DNA of 64,000 nucleotides from Nostoc sp. FACHB-280 (GTDB lineage Bacteria > Cyanobacteriota > Cyanobacteriia > Cyanobacteriales > Nostocaceae). Shown here piece by piece: positions 1 through 9,382 of this stretch. The notes under the pieces are model-generated. The model was not told the origin of the DNA and did not search any database. It saw only the letters and a program-made list of their open reading frames with translations. Numbering within the stretch: position 1 is the stretch's first letter; each line of letters begins with the position of its first letter. Location: positions 20,521 through 84,520 of the forward strand of contig NZ_JACJSD010000030.1 in assembly GCF_014697615.1 (NCBI RefSeq), read 5' to 3'. The translations under genes were made by a program, and so were the position numbers.

Positions 1-2
1 AA

Positions 3-1487
3 CAGCGTGCCGTGTTGTATGATAAAGAAGGTGATGTCCACTTTGATACAATCAGTGCGTTTATCAAAAGCTTGCGAGGTTCTGACCCGGATGCGGCACT
101 GTACTGGTTGGCGAAAATGGTTTATGCGGGAGAAGACCCCAGGTTTATATTTCGCCGGATGTTAATTTTAGCGAGTGAAGATGTAGGGTTAGCTGACCCC
201 AACGCGATTGTCGTTGTCAATGCTTGCAATGAAGCTTATGACAGAGTGGGGATGCCAGAAGGACGTTATCATTTAGCACAAGCAGCCCTATATTTAGCAA
301 CTGCGCCGAAGTCAAACAGCATCATGGGCTTTTTTGATGCACTAGCATCAGTAGAGCAAGAAAAAGAGAAAGAAGTACCGAATCATTTGAAGGATGCGAA
401 TCGAGATAAGAAAGGATTTGGACATGGGCAAGGTTATCTTTACCCTCACGCATACCGAGATCACTGGGTAGCACAACAATATTTACCAGCCAGTCTGCAA
501 GGGCAAGTATTCTATCAACCATCAGCCCAAGGCAAAGAAAAAGAAATTAGCACCCAAGTCTTGCGTCGTCGAGAAGCCCAACTAGCTGCATTAATGGAAG
601 ATAGTTCTGTTGCACCATTAGAGATCCTGACTTATGGAAGTAGTGACAAAGCTAGTGAGCGTTGGTTGCAGCGAGTACTTTCGCAAGTAGGTACTCAGTT
701 AGCAAACGTTAGAGAACGGATTTTTGATTTAGCAAAATTGCAACGGCATCATTTAGTGTTAGATATTAACGCTGGCACAGGTTTACTGACTTGGGAAGCA
801 ATTCGGCAAGTTCCAGAAGGTGGAGTATATGCTTGTGTTCGCACAAATACAGATGCTAATGCGCTACAAGAGCAAGCAGCAGCACTACCCCACCTGATGC
901 GTCCGGTCATTTTGACTGTGCCAATCTCCCAACTACCTGCGGTATTAGTCCAGGAAGCAGCAAATGTACAATTCGATTGCATCATGGGGCGAAATGCCTT
1001 GATGACGGAGCCTGAAAAATTACAAGCTGCCCAAACTTTATCTCAACTAATACCATCAGGGGGAAAGCTGGTACTTGCTGAGACTGTACCACGTTACACT
1101 CAAAGGTTATATCGCTTACTTCAGCCACGCTTGGTAGATGCTTCACTGTACAAACGATTAGTTGACGCAGAAGAAGCAATGTACGCTAATCAATCAGACC
1201 CCATGCTTAACTGGGATGCAGATGACTTACGTGATGCTTTTGTATCAACAGGGTTGACAGTAGATATTGTAGTTGAACAAAATTCAACGCAAATGCACAT
1301 CAGTAATGCTTTTCTGGAGCGTTTGTTTGCTAATAAAGGAAATCAACCGAGTTATGCACAACGTGTGGGAGAAAAACTCACATTGGAAGAATTAGAAAAG
1401 CTCAAAGCAGCTTTCACCCAGTACTTGCTGAACCAGACATTTGACTGGCAAAGTGTGATCGTTTTTCTCAAGGCTTATAAAGCTTAA
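3..1487 (+). CDS. rarA: RarA/MgsA-type AAA+ ATPase, C-terminal part, fused to a methyltransferase-like domain (5' end outside window)
   Basis: The frame is open from the window edge (QRAVLYDKEGD...), so the AAA+ ATPase core with Walker motifs lies upstream and is not visible. The first ~190 visible residues match the C-terminal tetramerisation part of RarA/MgsA/WRNIP1 proteins (DFIRRMLILASEDVGLADP-like stretch, then HLAQAALYLATAPKSNS and PHAYRDHWVAQQYLP). RarA acts at stalled replication forks. Residues ~245-470 look like a class I SAM-dependent methyltransferase fold: LDINAGTGLLTWEA resembles motif I. Bacterial RarA normally ends before this domain; the fusion is familiar from cyanobacterial RarA proteins. 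Whether the methyltransferase is active cannot be judged, because the later motifs are weak. Confidence 0.9.
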   Translation, partial: QRAVLYDKEGDVHFDTISAFIKSLRGSDPDAALYWLAKMVYAGEDPRFIFRRMLILASEDVGLADPNAIVVVNACNEAYDRVGMPEGRYHLAQAALYLATAPKSNSIMGFFDALASVEQEKEKEVPNHLKDANRDKKGFGHGQGYLYPHAYRDHWVAQQYLPASLQGQVFYQPSAQGKEKEISTQVLRRREAQLAALMEDSSVAPLEILTYGSSDKASERWLQRVLSQVGTQLANVRERIFDLAKLQRHHLVLDINAGTGLLTWEAIRQVPEGGVYACVRTNTDANALQEQAAALPHLMRPVILTVPISQLPAVLVQEAANVQFDCIMGRNALMTEPEKLQAAQTLSQLIPSGGKLVLAETVPRYTQRLYRLLQPRLVDASLYKRLVDAEEAMYANQSDPMLNWDADDLRDAFVSTGLTVDIVVEQNSTQMHISNAFLERLFANKGNQPSYAQRVGEKLTLEELEKLKAAFTQYLLNQTFDWQSVIVFLKAYKA

Positions 1488-1499
1488 TTTCTTATAAAC

Positions 1500-1530
1500 A
1501 TGTCGGATTTTAAAATTCGACATTTTATTT
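1500..1530 (+). terminator. Rho-independent-type terminator after rarA
   Basis: A 12-bp inverted repeat, ATGTCGGATTTT / AAAATTCGACAT, carries one G-U pair and lies 13 bp after the rarA stop. TTTATTT follows it. The A/T part would form the loop, so the GC-containing stem is short and efficiency may be moderate. Confidence 0.6.
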
Positions 1531-1664
1531 GATGTAGAGATTGATATTTGCTAAAACTTAAAATCAATCAAACAAAGAATGAATGTATGATATTTGCCTA
1601 AAGACGTGAACGTTAAGGCAATTATTGTAAATCAATCCCATAGTTATGTATGGCGAGGTTTTTG

Positions 1665-2453
1665 ATGGCACAAGTAGTTATTGCGGTTTTGGCGAATGCT
1701 GGTGGTGTCGGTAAAAGTACTTTATCTGTACATCTAGCTTATGAAGTTAGTAAGCGTAAACACAAGGTAGCATTGCTAGATTTAGATCCACAGAGATCGC
1801 TTGATGTTTTTTGTGGTTTAGAAGCAGCCGATGCAGAAAACACAATGGTTAAAGTTTTAGCAAAGGATTTTAAGGGGGACTGGGTTTTAGAATCAGCATG
1901 GGATGAGGCAAGAATAGAAGTTTGTCAAGGACATCCATTACTAGCGGATACAGGCAATGATTTAGTAATTCGTAAACGAGGAGAATATACCTTAGCGGAT
2001 AGACTGCACAAATATCCTTTACCCCATGATGTGGTAATTATAGATTGTCCAGCTACTTTGGGAATGCTGAATGTAAATGCTTTAGCAGCCGCCACTCATC
2101 TTTTAGTGCCGATACAGCTTGAAATGAAGGCGATTTCAGGTGCCGCAGAGTTAGTTGAATGGTGTATCAATACATCTGAAGAACTACAGTTAGATCCTAA
2201 GCCTTCTATCATGGGTTTCGTGCCAAGTATGTATGATGAGGCGATAGCAATGCACAGGCAGTACTACTCACAACTGCCAGCAATTGCAGAACAATTAAAT
2301 GTTAAATTGTATCCAAAAATTCGTAGTTCTAATGAGTTTAAAAATGCCAGCGCACATGGATTACCTCTGCATAAATATCGAAATAAACATCCAGCTTGTA
2401 AAGATTTTAAGCAAATTGCAGATGATGTGGTTGAATTAATCAAAAGTAAGTGA
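1665..2453 (+). CDS. parA: ParA-family partition ATPase
   Basis: A P-loop ATPase of the ParA/MinD class, 262 aa from this start. The deviant Walker A is near the N-terminus (ANAGGVGKST). LLDLDPQRS follows as the A' motif, and VVIIDCPATLG is Walker B. This size, with no N-terminal HTH, fits the small ParA (type Ib-like) group that segregates plasmids or chromosomal origins with a ParB partner. An in-frame ATG lies 15 nt upstream (1650). The 1665 ATG is preferred because GAGG sits 7 nt before it and the protein then starts MAQVVIAVLANAGG, as in the family. The next gene begins 9 nt after the stop, so the two form an operon. Confidence 0.88.
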   Translation: MAQVVIAVLANAGGVGKSTLSVHLAYEVSKRKHKVALLDLDPQRSLDVFCGLEAADAENTMVKVLAKDFKGDWVLESAWDEARIEVCQGHPLLADTGNDLVIRKRGEYTLADRLHKYPLPHDVVIIDCPATLGMLNVNALAAATHLLVPIQLEMKAISGAAELVEWCINTSEELQLDPKPSIMGFVPSMYDEAIAMHRQYYSQLPAIAEQLNVKLYPKIRSSNEFKNASAHGLPLHKYRNKHPACKDFKQIADDVVELIKSK

Positions 2454-2462
2454 GGAACTTCT

Positions 2463-3587
2463 ATGCCGAAAGCACTACCACAAATAGGGGAAAAATTCAA
2501 AGGGGCAGTTCAAAAAACCGAGCAAGAAAAAAAAATTGCTCAATTGCAAGCAGAAGTAGAACAGCTAAGAATCAAGCAAGCTCCTGAACTTGAGAACGAG
2601 TTACAGTTATTGCGAGAAAAACTGCGGAATCATTCTGGAGAAGTGGAAATTGATCTGGAATTAATTGATCCTAATCCCAATCAACCAAGACAAACAATTA
2701 CTGTAGAATCAATTCAAGCAAAAGCACGACTATTAAAAAAACACGGGCAGATTACTCCTATCATTCTTGTAGCCCAAAAAAATGGGCGTTACATACTGCT
2801 TGATGGGCAACTGCGTACTGAAGGGGCAAAGCTATTAGGATGGAAGTCTATCCGGGCTGTTATTGTTCCAATGCCCAAAGATTTAACACAATCATCTCTC
2901 ATTACTTTTCTCGGATTTGAAGACTTAAACCCCTTAGACAAAGCTGAAGCTATTGTTCAAGAACTAAATAAAGCAACAGAATTGGATTTAGAAGAAATTT
3001 CTACAGTACTAGCAACTGTGCTTAAACGTATAGAACGTGATGGGAAGAGTAAAGAGTTGACAAAATTAGTTGCTTTGGACTTAGAGCAACAAAAGTTAGG
3101 ATTAGAAACTTTAAATGTAATAGGTGAAGAACAAAGTTTGTTTTTAGGATTGTTAGAGTTAGGATTGAACCCTGCTTCAGTAAAATCTAATCTTTTACCG
3201 ATGCTGTTCCTACCTGATGATTTAAAAAAGGCAATTCGCTATAACGGATTGAAAGGGGCGCACGCTTTGGCACTAGCAACTTTATCTGCAAAAGCTTTAG
3301 ACATATCTGAAGAAAAGGCTCAAAAAGAACGAACTAAAATCACAGAAAAAGTTTTAGCAGAAAATCTTACAGTACCAGAAACACGCGAACTTATTAAGCA
3401 AGTTAAAGCTAAATACTTAACAACAACAAAATCAGAATCCAAAGAAGTCAAATCTATAATTCAAAAAATCAGTAATTTATCAGAAACATCATTAATTCAG
3501 GCAAGTACTGAGCAGCTTCAAGAACTAAAAATAATTTTGCAAAAAAAATTAGCTGAAATAGAGAACCTAAGCCAGCATCAAGCTTAA
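2463..3587 (+). CDS. parB: ParB-like partition protein with N-terminal coiled coil
   Basis: 374 aa, directly downstream of parA, with GAGGA over the parA stop as ribosome binding site. Residues ~15-55 are heptad-rich (coiled coil). Residues ~60-130 form a ParB/Srx N-terminal domain: IDPNPNQPRQ, the KHGQITPIIL segment and LLDGQLRTEGAKLLGW. The central part would hold the HTH (LDKAEAIVQELNKATELDLEEISTVL). The C-terminus is helical and lysine-rich. The usual GERR CTP-binding box reads GQLR-TEG here, so canonical ParB CTPase activity is uncertain. It probably binds a parS-like site and stimulates the adjacent ParA. No clear parS site was seen. Confidence 0.85.
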   Translation: MPKALPQIGEKFKGAVQKTEQEKKIAQLQAEVEQLRIKQAPELENELQLLREKLRNHSGEVEIDLELIDPNPNQPRQTITVESIQAKARLLKKHGQITPIILVAQKNGRYILLDGQLRTEGAKLLGWKSIRAVIVPMPKDLTQSSLITFLGFEDLNPLDKAEAIVQELNKATELDLEEISTVLATVLKRIERDGKSKELTKLVALDLEQQKLGLETLNVIGEEQSLFLGLLELGLNPASVKSNLLPMLFLPDDLKKAIRYNGLKGAHALALATLSAKALDISEEKAQKERTKITEKVLAENLTVPETRELIKQVKAKYLTTTKSESKEVKSIIQKISNLSETSLIQASTEQLQELKIILQKKLAEIENLSQHQA

Positions 3588-3838
3588 CAGTGTAGAGATA
3601 GAGTGATTGCTCAATTTGTGGATAAAGAAACGTGCCAATAACTTTTAGAAGGAGTGATTGATCGCTCAAAGTCTCTCGTTAAGCGAAATTAGTTGCTAAA
3701 TCCAAGTAATAGATCAGCAGTCAAAAACAGACTCAGCGATATCATTAAAAGTAGATAGCAGCAATCCCTTCACTGTGGAAGGGATGATAGTACTATCGAA
3801 CTTAAGAATAAATTGGCAGACATAGCCACCCATTAATA

Positions 3839-4354
3839 ATGCCAAAGTTAACCTGTTTAACTGCACAGCTAACTGTACTAACAGCCCTGAGCCTGACAAG
3901 TTGCAGTACCACTAGTGTTGAGCAGTACGAAGCGACAGCACTTACCAGTTATATCTGGCAAGTAAAGTATGCCAATAATTTAACTAATGCACCACAGCCA
4001 AGGATTGAAAGCTTTGGCACTGCATCAGTACTGAATCGGAATGGATTGAAACCAGCAGGAGCAGTTATTGGCCCCGACGATCAAGGACTATGGTGGCCAA
4101 TTGTGCCACTACGCCCAAGCATTGATGAAGTAGAACAACGCAAAAAACCTCAAGAAGAAGCAGGCAAACCAGAACTACAGAAAACGGTAAAATATCAAAT
4201 TACTTATGGAGCAGGTGAGCAACAGAAAACACTGCCTACAAACTATGATGTTTATCGGCAGGTAGTGAAGGCTTACCCGTTCCGAATTCCGTTGGAGTTA
4301 ACTTTCGGATTAAATGATGACTCGGTAGAAAAGGCTGAACCAGTTGGCAAGTAA
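3839..4354 (+). CDS. Predicted lipoprotein, function unknown
   Basis: 171 aa. The N-terminus (MPKLTCLTAQLTVLTALSL) is hydrophobic and ends in a lipobox LTSC, so Cys22 should be lipidated and the protein anchored to a membrane. No catalytic motif or known fold was recognised. A proline- and charge-rich linker (~105-125) separates two halves; the aromatic stretch GLWWPIVPLRPS is distinctive. The 250-bp upstream spacer holds a hairpin at 3764-3785 (ATCCCTTC/GAAGGGAT) without a T-run. The gene stands alone between the parAB operon and a transposase remnant. Confidence 0.7.
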   Translation: MPKLTCLTAQLTVLTALSLTSCSTTSVEQYEATALTSYIWQVKYANNLTNAPQPRIESFGTASVLNRNGLKPAGAVIGPDDQGLWWPIVPLRPSIDEVEQRKKPQEEAGKPELQKTVKYQITYGAGEQQKTLPTNYDVYRQVVKAYPFRIPLELTFGLNDDSVEKAEPVGK

Positions 4355-4489
4355 TAATCTGATAAGCCTTAACTGCTGCTTATATTGGCAAATAATATTC
4401 TGTGAAGCATAAGGGAAACTTTCTTGTGTATCCCTAAAGTTTGCCATCACGCAATAATTTGTGCGCCATATCACCTATCAAGAGCAGAG

Positions 4490-5055
4490 TGTAGGGTATA
4501 GGGGGTAGGGTGTAGTGAAAGCAGCAGAAAATCCTCACGGCAGTTAGTTATTTTTCTGTGAACTCTAGCAACTTTCTTTCGAGCTTTAACACGGTTGTTA
4601 GAACCTTTCTGCTTCTTAGATAGTTGCCGTTGTTTAAGTTTTAAATTCTTCTCATGCTTATTGAGTATTTTAGGATTGTCAAACTTTGAACCATCACTGG
4701 TAACAGCAAAGTGGGTTAATCCCAAGTCAATACCTATCGCTTTACCTTCTGTATTTAATTCTGGTTTTTCTTTACCATCATCAAAAAGAATAGCCGCAAA
4801 GTATTGATTAGAGAAGTTTTTGGATATGGTTACAGTCTTAACTTTCCCTTCAATGGGTCTATGAATGATTGCTGTTACATCTCCTATTTTTGGAAGACCT
4901 ACAGAATTATCAGCAATTTTGACATTTTGAGGATATTGTATTGACTGCTTACCATGTTAGCAACTGCCGTCGGGAAACTGTCGTCAACTCACGCGCAATT
5001 CATCTCAACACTTCCGCTATCGCGGTAAGTGTGAGGCTTCTTGCTGTTCAAGCTA
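4490..5055 (-). pseudogene. IS605-family TnpB remnant with preserved left end
   Basis: Minus-strand translation from about 4950 down to 4530 gives a central piece of TnpB: YPQNVKIADNSVGLPKIG, then AIGIDLGLTHFAVTSDG (RuvC-I Asp) and the basic helix KNLKLKQRQLSKKQKGSNNR. The N-terminal third and everything after the RuvC-I/bridge region are missing. At 4490-4516 the frame runs into GTGTAGGG-type repeats. Its left end (4960-5055) matches the left end of the 10158-10487 element (TAGCTTGAAC, then AGAAGCCTC, then TTGACGACA). It is a decayed copy of that family. Confidence 0.8.
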
Positions 5056-5132
5056 AAATTATTTGTTCCCCAAATCAATTTTTTAAAATTACTAAAAATC
5101 AGTACCGTTAATAAAAAATCCAAAACTACAAA

Positions 5133-5228
5133 TAGGGGTCAAATGGGGGTCATATAACCCCCAACAATTAAAATTCACAGATGGGGGCTAAATGGGGGTC
5201 ATATAGGTTACATTTGACCCCCATTTAG
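5133..5228. repeat. GGGGGTCA iteron-like repeats upstream of the ParM-like gene
   Basis: At least four copies of a motif close to AAATGGGGGTCA are packed into 96 bp: AGGGGTCA, AAATGGGGGTCATATA (twice, 49 bp apart), GATGGGGGCTAA, and an inverted copy TTTGACCCCCATTT. They end about 70 bp before the ParM-like start. Iterated sites just before a ParM/ParR operon are typical of a parC centromere and operator bound by ParR. That role is inferred from position. Confidence 0.65.
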
Positions 5229-5300
5229 GGTATCCTCAAAAAGCCCTGATTTTATGCCGCAATTAACATCAATGACTTTTTTGAATTGGAGCAAAGCAAC

Positions 5301-6242
5301 ATGACGAATGTCCACGCACTGCAAAAAATTTTTCCAGCCGGCTTTGACAATGGCTACGGTAGCTTGAAGCTGTTAGTCGATGGCTTTGAGGTGGTGAGAG
5401 TTCCTAGCTACATTTCCACAGCAGATATGGAAGACGTTCCAGGTAGAGTCGAATTTGATGGGACAGCATACACAGTTGGAGAATCTGCATTCCGAGCCGG
5501 AGATCATTTTGAACGCAACACTGATAGCAATGATAATAAGGTAAAGAATGCCCTGAGAACGCTATTGGGAGCATTAGCACATTTGCCACACCGCAAAGCT
5601 TGGCATTTAAAGTTAGTCGTCAGCTTGCATGATGTCGCTCTAGCAAAAGACTTAACCCAAGTACTCAATGGAGAATACCACGCTGTCCTGGCTGGCAAAC
5701 CCTCAGAGGTAAAAGTAGAAGTCCTGAAAGTTGTTCCCGAAGGAATGGGGGCATTGTTTGGCCAAGCATTACCGAAGAAATTAACAGTTATCGACTTTGG
5801 TAATGGCACAACACTGTATTCTCGATACACCCAAGGCAAGCGGGAAGTACACACTCCTTACCCTGTGGGTGTAGAAGTTCTCATCGATGAAATTGCCCAG
5901 AAAATGAAACATCTCAATGGTGGCAAGCTAGGAGATCCATCGAAAGTACGGTATGCCCTGGAGATGGGACACACCAGATATAGCCGTGACATTGATATTA
6001 AAGATGTGTACACAGCTTGTTTTAAAGATTGGTATGAGAAGTATTTGAAAAAAGTAGTGGGTATGGCGTTGGATGCCAAACACCAAGGTGATGAAATCTG
6101 GGCAATTGGTGGTGGCTGTCTATTGCCAGGGTTTAAAAAGCTTTTAGAGAAAAATGGGTTTAAAGTCCTGGACAATCCAGTAGAGGCTAATGCTGCGGGA
6201 TTACTAGAAATGGCAAAAGCGATAGTCAACAAAAATGCTTAA
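5301..6242 (+). CDS. parM: ParM/StbA-like actin-family plasmid segregation ATPase
   Basis: 313 aa. The actin-fold nucleotide-binding motifs are in order: phosphate-1 GFDNGYGSLK near the N-terminus, phosphate-2 TVIDFGNGTTLYS in the middle, and an adenosine-type IWAIGGGCLLPG near the C-terminus. Proteins of this type form filaments that push plasmid copies apart, with a DNA-binding adaptor. An upstream in-frame TTG (5286) exists. The 5301 ATG is preferred because GGAG lies 9 nt before it. A small gene follows 20 nt later, and the repeats at 5133-5228 precede it. These give the layout of a type II partition cassette. Confidence 0.85.
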   Translation: MTNVHALQKIFPAGFDNGYGSLKLLVDGFEVVRVPSYISTADMEDVPGRVEFDGTAYTVGESAFRAGDHFERNTDSNDNKVKNALRTLLGALAHLPHRKAWHLKLVVSLHDVALAKDLTQVLNGEYHAVLAGKPSEVKVEVLKVVPEGMGALFGQALPKKLTVIDFGNGTTLYSRYTQGKREVHTPYPVGVEVLIDEIAQKMKHLNGGKLGDPSKVRYALEMGHTRYSRDIDIKDVYTACFKDWYEKYLKKVVGMALDAKHQGDEIWAIGGGCLLPGFKKLLEKNGFKVLDNPVEANAAGLLEMAKAIVNKNA

Positions 6243-6262
6243 AAAACTAGCAGGAAAAAACC

Positions 6263-6565
6263 ATGCTCAATAATCAAGATGATGTTTCAGATAAAGTACG
6301 CATTAGAAATAGTTATCGTCAACGCATAATAGCAGAGGCAAAACAATTAGATAAAAGCTATTTGGAGACGCTTCACTTTATGATTGATTGCTATTTTGCA
6401 TTTAAAAAAGGAGTGTTAACTACACAGCAACCAATAGCTTATACGTCCGATTTCAACGGAATAGAGCTTAATTCGGGAGATTCCCAACAGTCTATTACTG
6501 TATCGACCTACTCTGAACAAGAAGATACTGAGGGTAAAACATTCAGCCTGGATTTTGAGTTGTAA
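6263..6565 (+). CDS. Small ParR-like partner of the ParM-type ATPase (inferred)
   Basis: 100 aa, starting 20 bp after the ParM-like stop. Residues ~10-48 (VRIRNSYRQRIIAEA... LHFMIDCYFAFKKG) give a short strand and two helices as in ribbon-helix-helix DNA-binding proteins. The rest is acidic and probably disordered, as in ParR tails that contact ParM. No sequence family was recognised directly. Position and size are the main arguments. Confidence 0.6.
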   Translation: MLNNQDDVSDKVRIRNSYRQRIIAEAKQLDKSYLETLHFMIDCYFAFKKGVLTTQQPIAYTSDFNGIELNSGDSQQSITVSTYSEQEDTEGKTFSLDFEL

Positions 6566-6600
6566 AGTTGGGAAGTAGTAAAAGATATCTAATTTTGTGC

Positions 6601-8292
6601 TTATCGACGAAACAAATTCAAGTCAGTGACAGCACCTAAACTACTAGAGGAAACTAAAAGAGCATATTTCGCCAATACACCTTGAGTGTAACGTGGGGCT
6701 GGGGGTTGCCAATTGGCACGGCGACGGGCTAATTCTTCATCAGGAACATTTAGCTGCAATAGCCGTGATGGTGCATCAATGGTGATGCTATCACCTTCTT
6801 CGACTAAGGCGATCGCTCCACCCACAGCTGCTTCTGGTGCAACGTGACCAACTACCATCCCATAAGTCCCACCGGAGAAACGTCCATCGGTAATTAACCC
6901 CACAGAATCACCCAAACCCGCACCAATAATTGCCGAGGTAGGCGCTAACATTTCCCGCATTCCTGGGCCGCCTTTGGGGCCTTCGTAACGAATCACAATC
7001 ACATCACCAGCTTGAATTTTGCTTGCTAAAATCGCATCTAAACAAGATTCTTCCGATTCAAATACTCTGGCGGGGCCAGTGATGACTGGTTTTTTCACCC
7101 CGGTAATTTTAGCCACAGCGCCTTCAGTAGCCAAATTACCTTTAAGAACTGCCAAGTGACCTTGAGCATACATCGGTTTATCCCAAGGACGAATTACATC
7201 TTGGTCAGAGCTGGGTTCATTCGGCACATCGGCAAGTACTTCGGCGATGGTTTGACCAGTGATGGTAATACAGTCACCATGTAGCAAATCATGTACCAGC
7301 AGCATTTTCATGACTTGGGGAATACCGCCAGCTTTGTGTAAATCTGTAGCTACATATTTACCACTGGGTTTTAAATCGCACAATACAGGCACGCGACCAC
7401 GGATAATTTCAAAGTCGTCGATGGTTAATTCCACACCAGCCGCACGGGCGATCGCCAAAAAATGCAATACTGCATTTGTAGAACCACCAACCGCCATAAT
7501 TACTGAAATAGCATTTTCTATAGATTTGCGGGTGATAATCTGGCGCGGTAATAATTGCTTACGAATAGCTTCGACTAACACAAACGCCGATTTTTCCGTA
7601 CTGTCGGCTTTTTCGGCATCTTCGGCAGCCATTGTGGAAGAATAAGGTAAACTCATCCCCATTGCTTCAAATGCCGAAGACATGGTGTTAGCTGTGTACA
7701 TCCCACCACAGGAACCCGCACCCGGACAAGCGTTTTGTTCAACGGCTGTTAATTCAGCTTCGTCAATTCTGCCAGCACTGTATTGTCCCACCGCTTCAAA
7801 GGAACTGACTACAGTTAAATCACGACCGTTGTAGTGTCCGGGTTTGATTGTACCACCGTAGACAAAAATCGCGGGAATATTCATCCGGGCAATCGCCAGC
7901 ATTGCGCCTGGCATATTTTTATCACAACCACCAATTGCCAATACGCCATCCATACTTTGTCCAGTACAAGCAGTTTCAATGGAATCGGCAATCACTTCTC
8001 TCGACACCAGGGAATATTTCATCCCTTCTGTTCCCATTGAAATCCCATCACTGATAGTAATTGTCCCGAAGATTTGCGGCATTGCTCCAGCAACTTTAAT
8101 ACCAGCTTCTGCCCTTTGTGCCAATTTATTTATCCCCATATTGCAAGGGGTAATAGTGCTGTAACCATTGGCAATACCGACAATTGCCTTGTTAAAATCG
8201 GCATCTTCAAACCCAACAGCCCGGAGCATCGCTCGATTTGGCGATCGCTGTACACCCTGTGTTACAATCCGGCTTCTCAAATTCTCTGACAT
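6601..8292 (-). CDS. ilvD: Dihydroxy-acid dehydratase
   Basis: Catalyses the dehydration of dihydroxy-isovalerate and dihydroxy-methylvalerate to 2-keto acids, the third common step of valine, isoleucine and leucine synthesis, in the cytosol. About 563 aa, full family length. Fe-S ligand motifs are present: [14 protein letters not shown] and [18 protein letters not shown]. The C-terminal [20 protein letters not shown] signature is intact. An in-frame ATG 15 nt upstream (8307, MNKTT extension) is possible; MSENLRSR is chosen because homologues begin there. A LysR regulator is transcribed divergently 120 bp away. Confidence 0.95.
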   Translation of the reverse strand: MSENLRSRIVTQGVQRSPNRAMLRAVGFEDADFNKAIVGIANGYSTITPCNMGINKLAQRAEAGIKVAGAMPQIFGTITISDGISMGTEGMKYSLVSREVIADSIETACTGQSMDGVLAIGGCDKNMPGAMLAIARMNIPAIFVYGGTIKPGHYNGRDLTVVSSFEAVGQYSAGRIDEAELTAVEQNACPGAGSCGGMYTANTMSSAFEAMGMSLPYSSTMAAEDAEKADSTEKSAFVLVEAIRKQLLPRQIITRKSIENAISVIMAVGGSTNAVLHFLAIARAAGVELTIDDFEIIRGRVPVLCDLKPSGKYVATDLHKAGGIPQVMKMLLVHDLLHGDCITITGQTIAEVLADVPNEPSSDQDVIRPWDKPMYAQGHLAVLKGNLATEGAVAKITGVKKPVITGPARVFESEESCLDAILASKIQAGDVIVIRYEGPKGGPGMREMLAPTSAIIGAGLGDSVGLITDGRFSGGTYGMVVGHVAPEAAVGGAIALVEEGDSITIDAPSRLLQLNVPDEELARRRANWQPPAPRYTQGVLAKYALLVSSSSLGAVTDLNLFRR

Positions 8293-8412
8293 TGTTGTTT
8301 TATTCATTACTCAAAGCTGGAACAAATCTCTGTATGAGTATGATATGTAGATATTTTTGAGATGTCCAATATATATTTATTAGTAATTAAGACTTATAAA
8401 ATATTAAAAAAG

Positions 8413-9312
8413 ATGGAATTAAGGCACTTGCGTTACTTTATTGCTGTAGCTGAGGAACTACATTTCACTAAAGCTGCTCAGAGATTGCATATAGCTCAAC
8501 CGCCTCTGAGCCAACAACTCCAGCAACTAGAAGCAGAAATAGGAGTAAAGCTGTTTCATCGCAAGACTAAACGACAAGTACAGCTAACAGAAGCCGGCAA
8601 AGTTTTTCTACAAGAGGCTTATGGATTACTTCAGCAATTAGAAACAGCAGTAGCACTGACTCAAAGAATTGGAAAAGGGCAAACAGGTCAACTGAGAATA
8701 GGATTTACTAGTTTGGCAATTTACGATCTGTTACCCTTGATTTTGCGAGAATTTCGCCAGCAATTTTTAGAAGTAGAATTAGTTTTACTAGAGCTAACCA
8801 CCAGTCAACAGGAGCAAGCACTCAAAGATTCCCGAATTCATCTGGGTTTTGCTCATCCACCATTAGTGGATAACACTTTATCTTATAGTTGCATTCAAAG
8901 TGAAAGCCTAGTCGTAGCTTTGCCTTCGACTCATTCATTGGCTCAAAAAGAACATATTTCAGTGGAATCGCTATTAAGTGAACCCTTAATCATGTTTCCT
9001 CGCTATCTAGCACCAGGACTTTACGATCTAGTTATGGGTCTTTTTCAGAAAGGAGACTTCAAACCTCACATTGTTCAGGAGGCGATTCAAATGCAAACAA
9101 TTATTGGATTAGTATCGGCGCAAATTGGTGTGGCAATCGTACCATTTTCTCTACACAACCTTCAAAGGTCTGGTGTAGTTTATCGTTTTATAGTAGGACA
9201 AGTACCTGTAATCGAAACTGCTTTGATTTGGCAGCAAGATAGTTTAACAGCCATTGCAGAGAATTTTTTACAGTTTACTCAAAAGTTTATTGATGAGAAC
9301 TTGCAAATCTAA
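8413..9312 (+). CDS. LysR-family transcriptional regulator
   Basis: 299 aa starting MELRHLRYFIAVAEELHFTKAAQRLHIAQPPLSQQ-type HTH, with the LFHRKTKRQVQLTEAG wing. The effector-binding domain runs from ~90 to the end (QLRIGFTSLAIYDLLP, then VSAQIGVAIVP). The N-terminal pattern is that of the CbbR/BenM/IlvY-like branch. An earlier in-frame ATG at 8362 would add 17 non-conserved residues. It is divergent from ilvD, the classic arrangement for a LysR protein controlling its neighbour, so control of ilvD is likely but unproven. Confidence 0.92.
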   Translation: MELRHLRYFIAVAEELHFTKAAQRLHIAQPPLSQQLQQLEAEIGVKLFHRKTKRQVQLTEAGKVFLQEAYGLLQQLETAVALTQRIGKGQTGQLRIGFTSLAIYDLLPLILREFRQQFLEVELVLLELTTSQQEQALKDSRIHLGFAHPPLVDNTLSYSCIQSESLVVALPSTHSLAQKEHISVESLLSEPLIMFPRYLAPGLYDLVMGLFQKGDFKPHIVQEAIQMQTIIGLVSAQIGVAIVPFSLHNLQRSGVVYRFIVGQVPVIETALIWQQDSLTAIAENFLQFTQKFIDENLQI

Positions 9313-9382
9313 TTCATCAACCATTGTTGGCATGAAGCCAGATTAGACAAAATGATTCAAACAAGTTACTAAGTCTAATTAT

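Noticed and set aside
7834..8350. Several plus-strand open frames opposite ilvD
   Set aside because: They mirror the coding strand of a clear ilvD gene and have no ribosome binding sites or family features.
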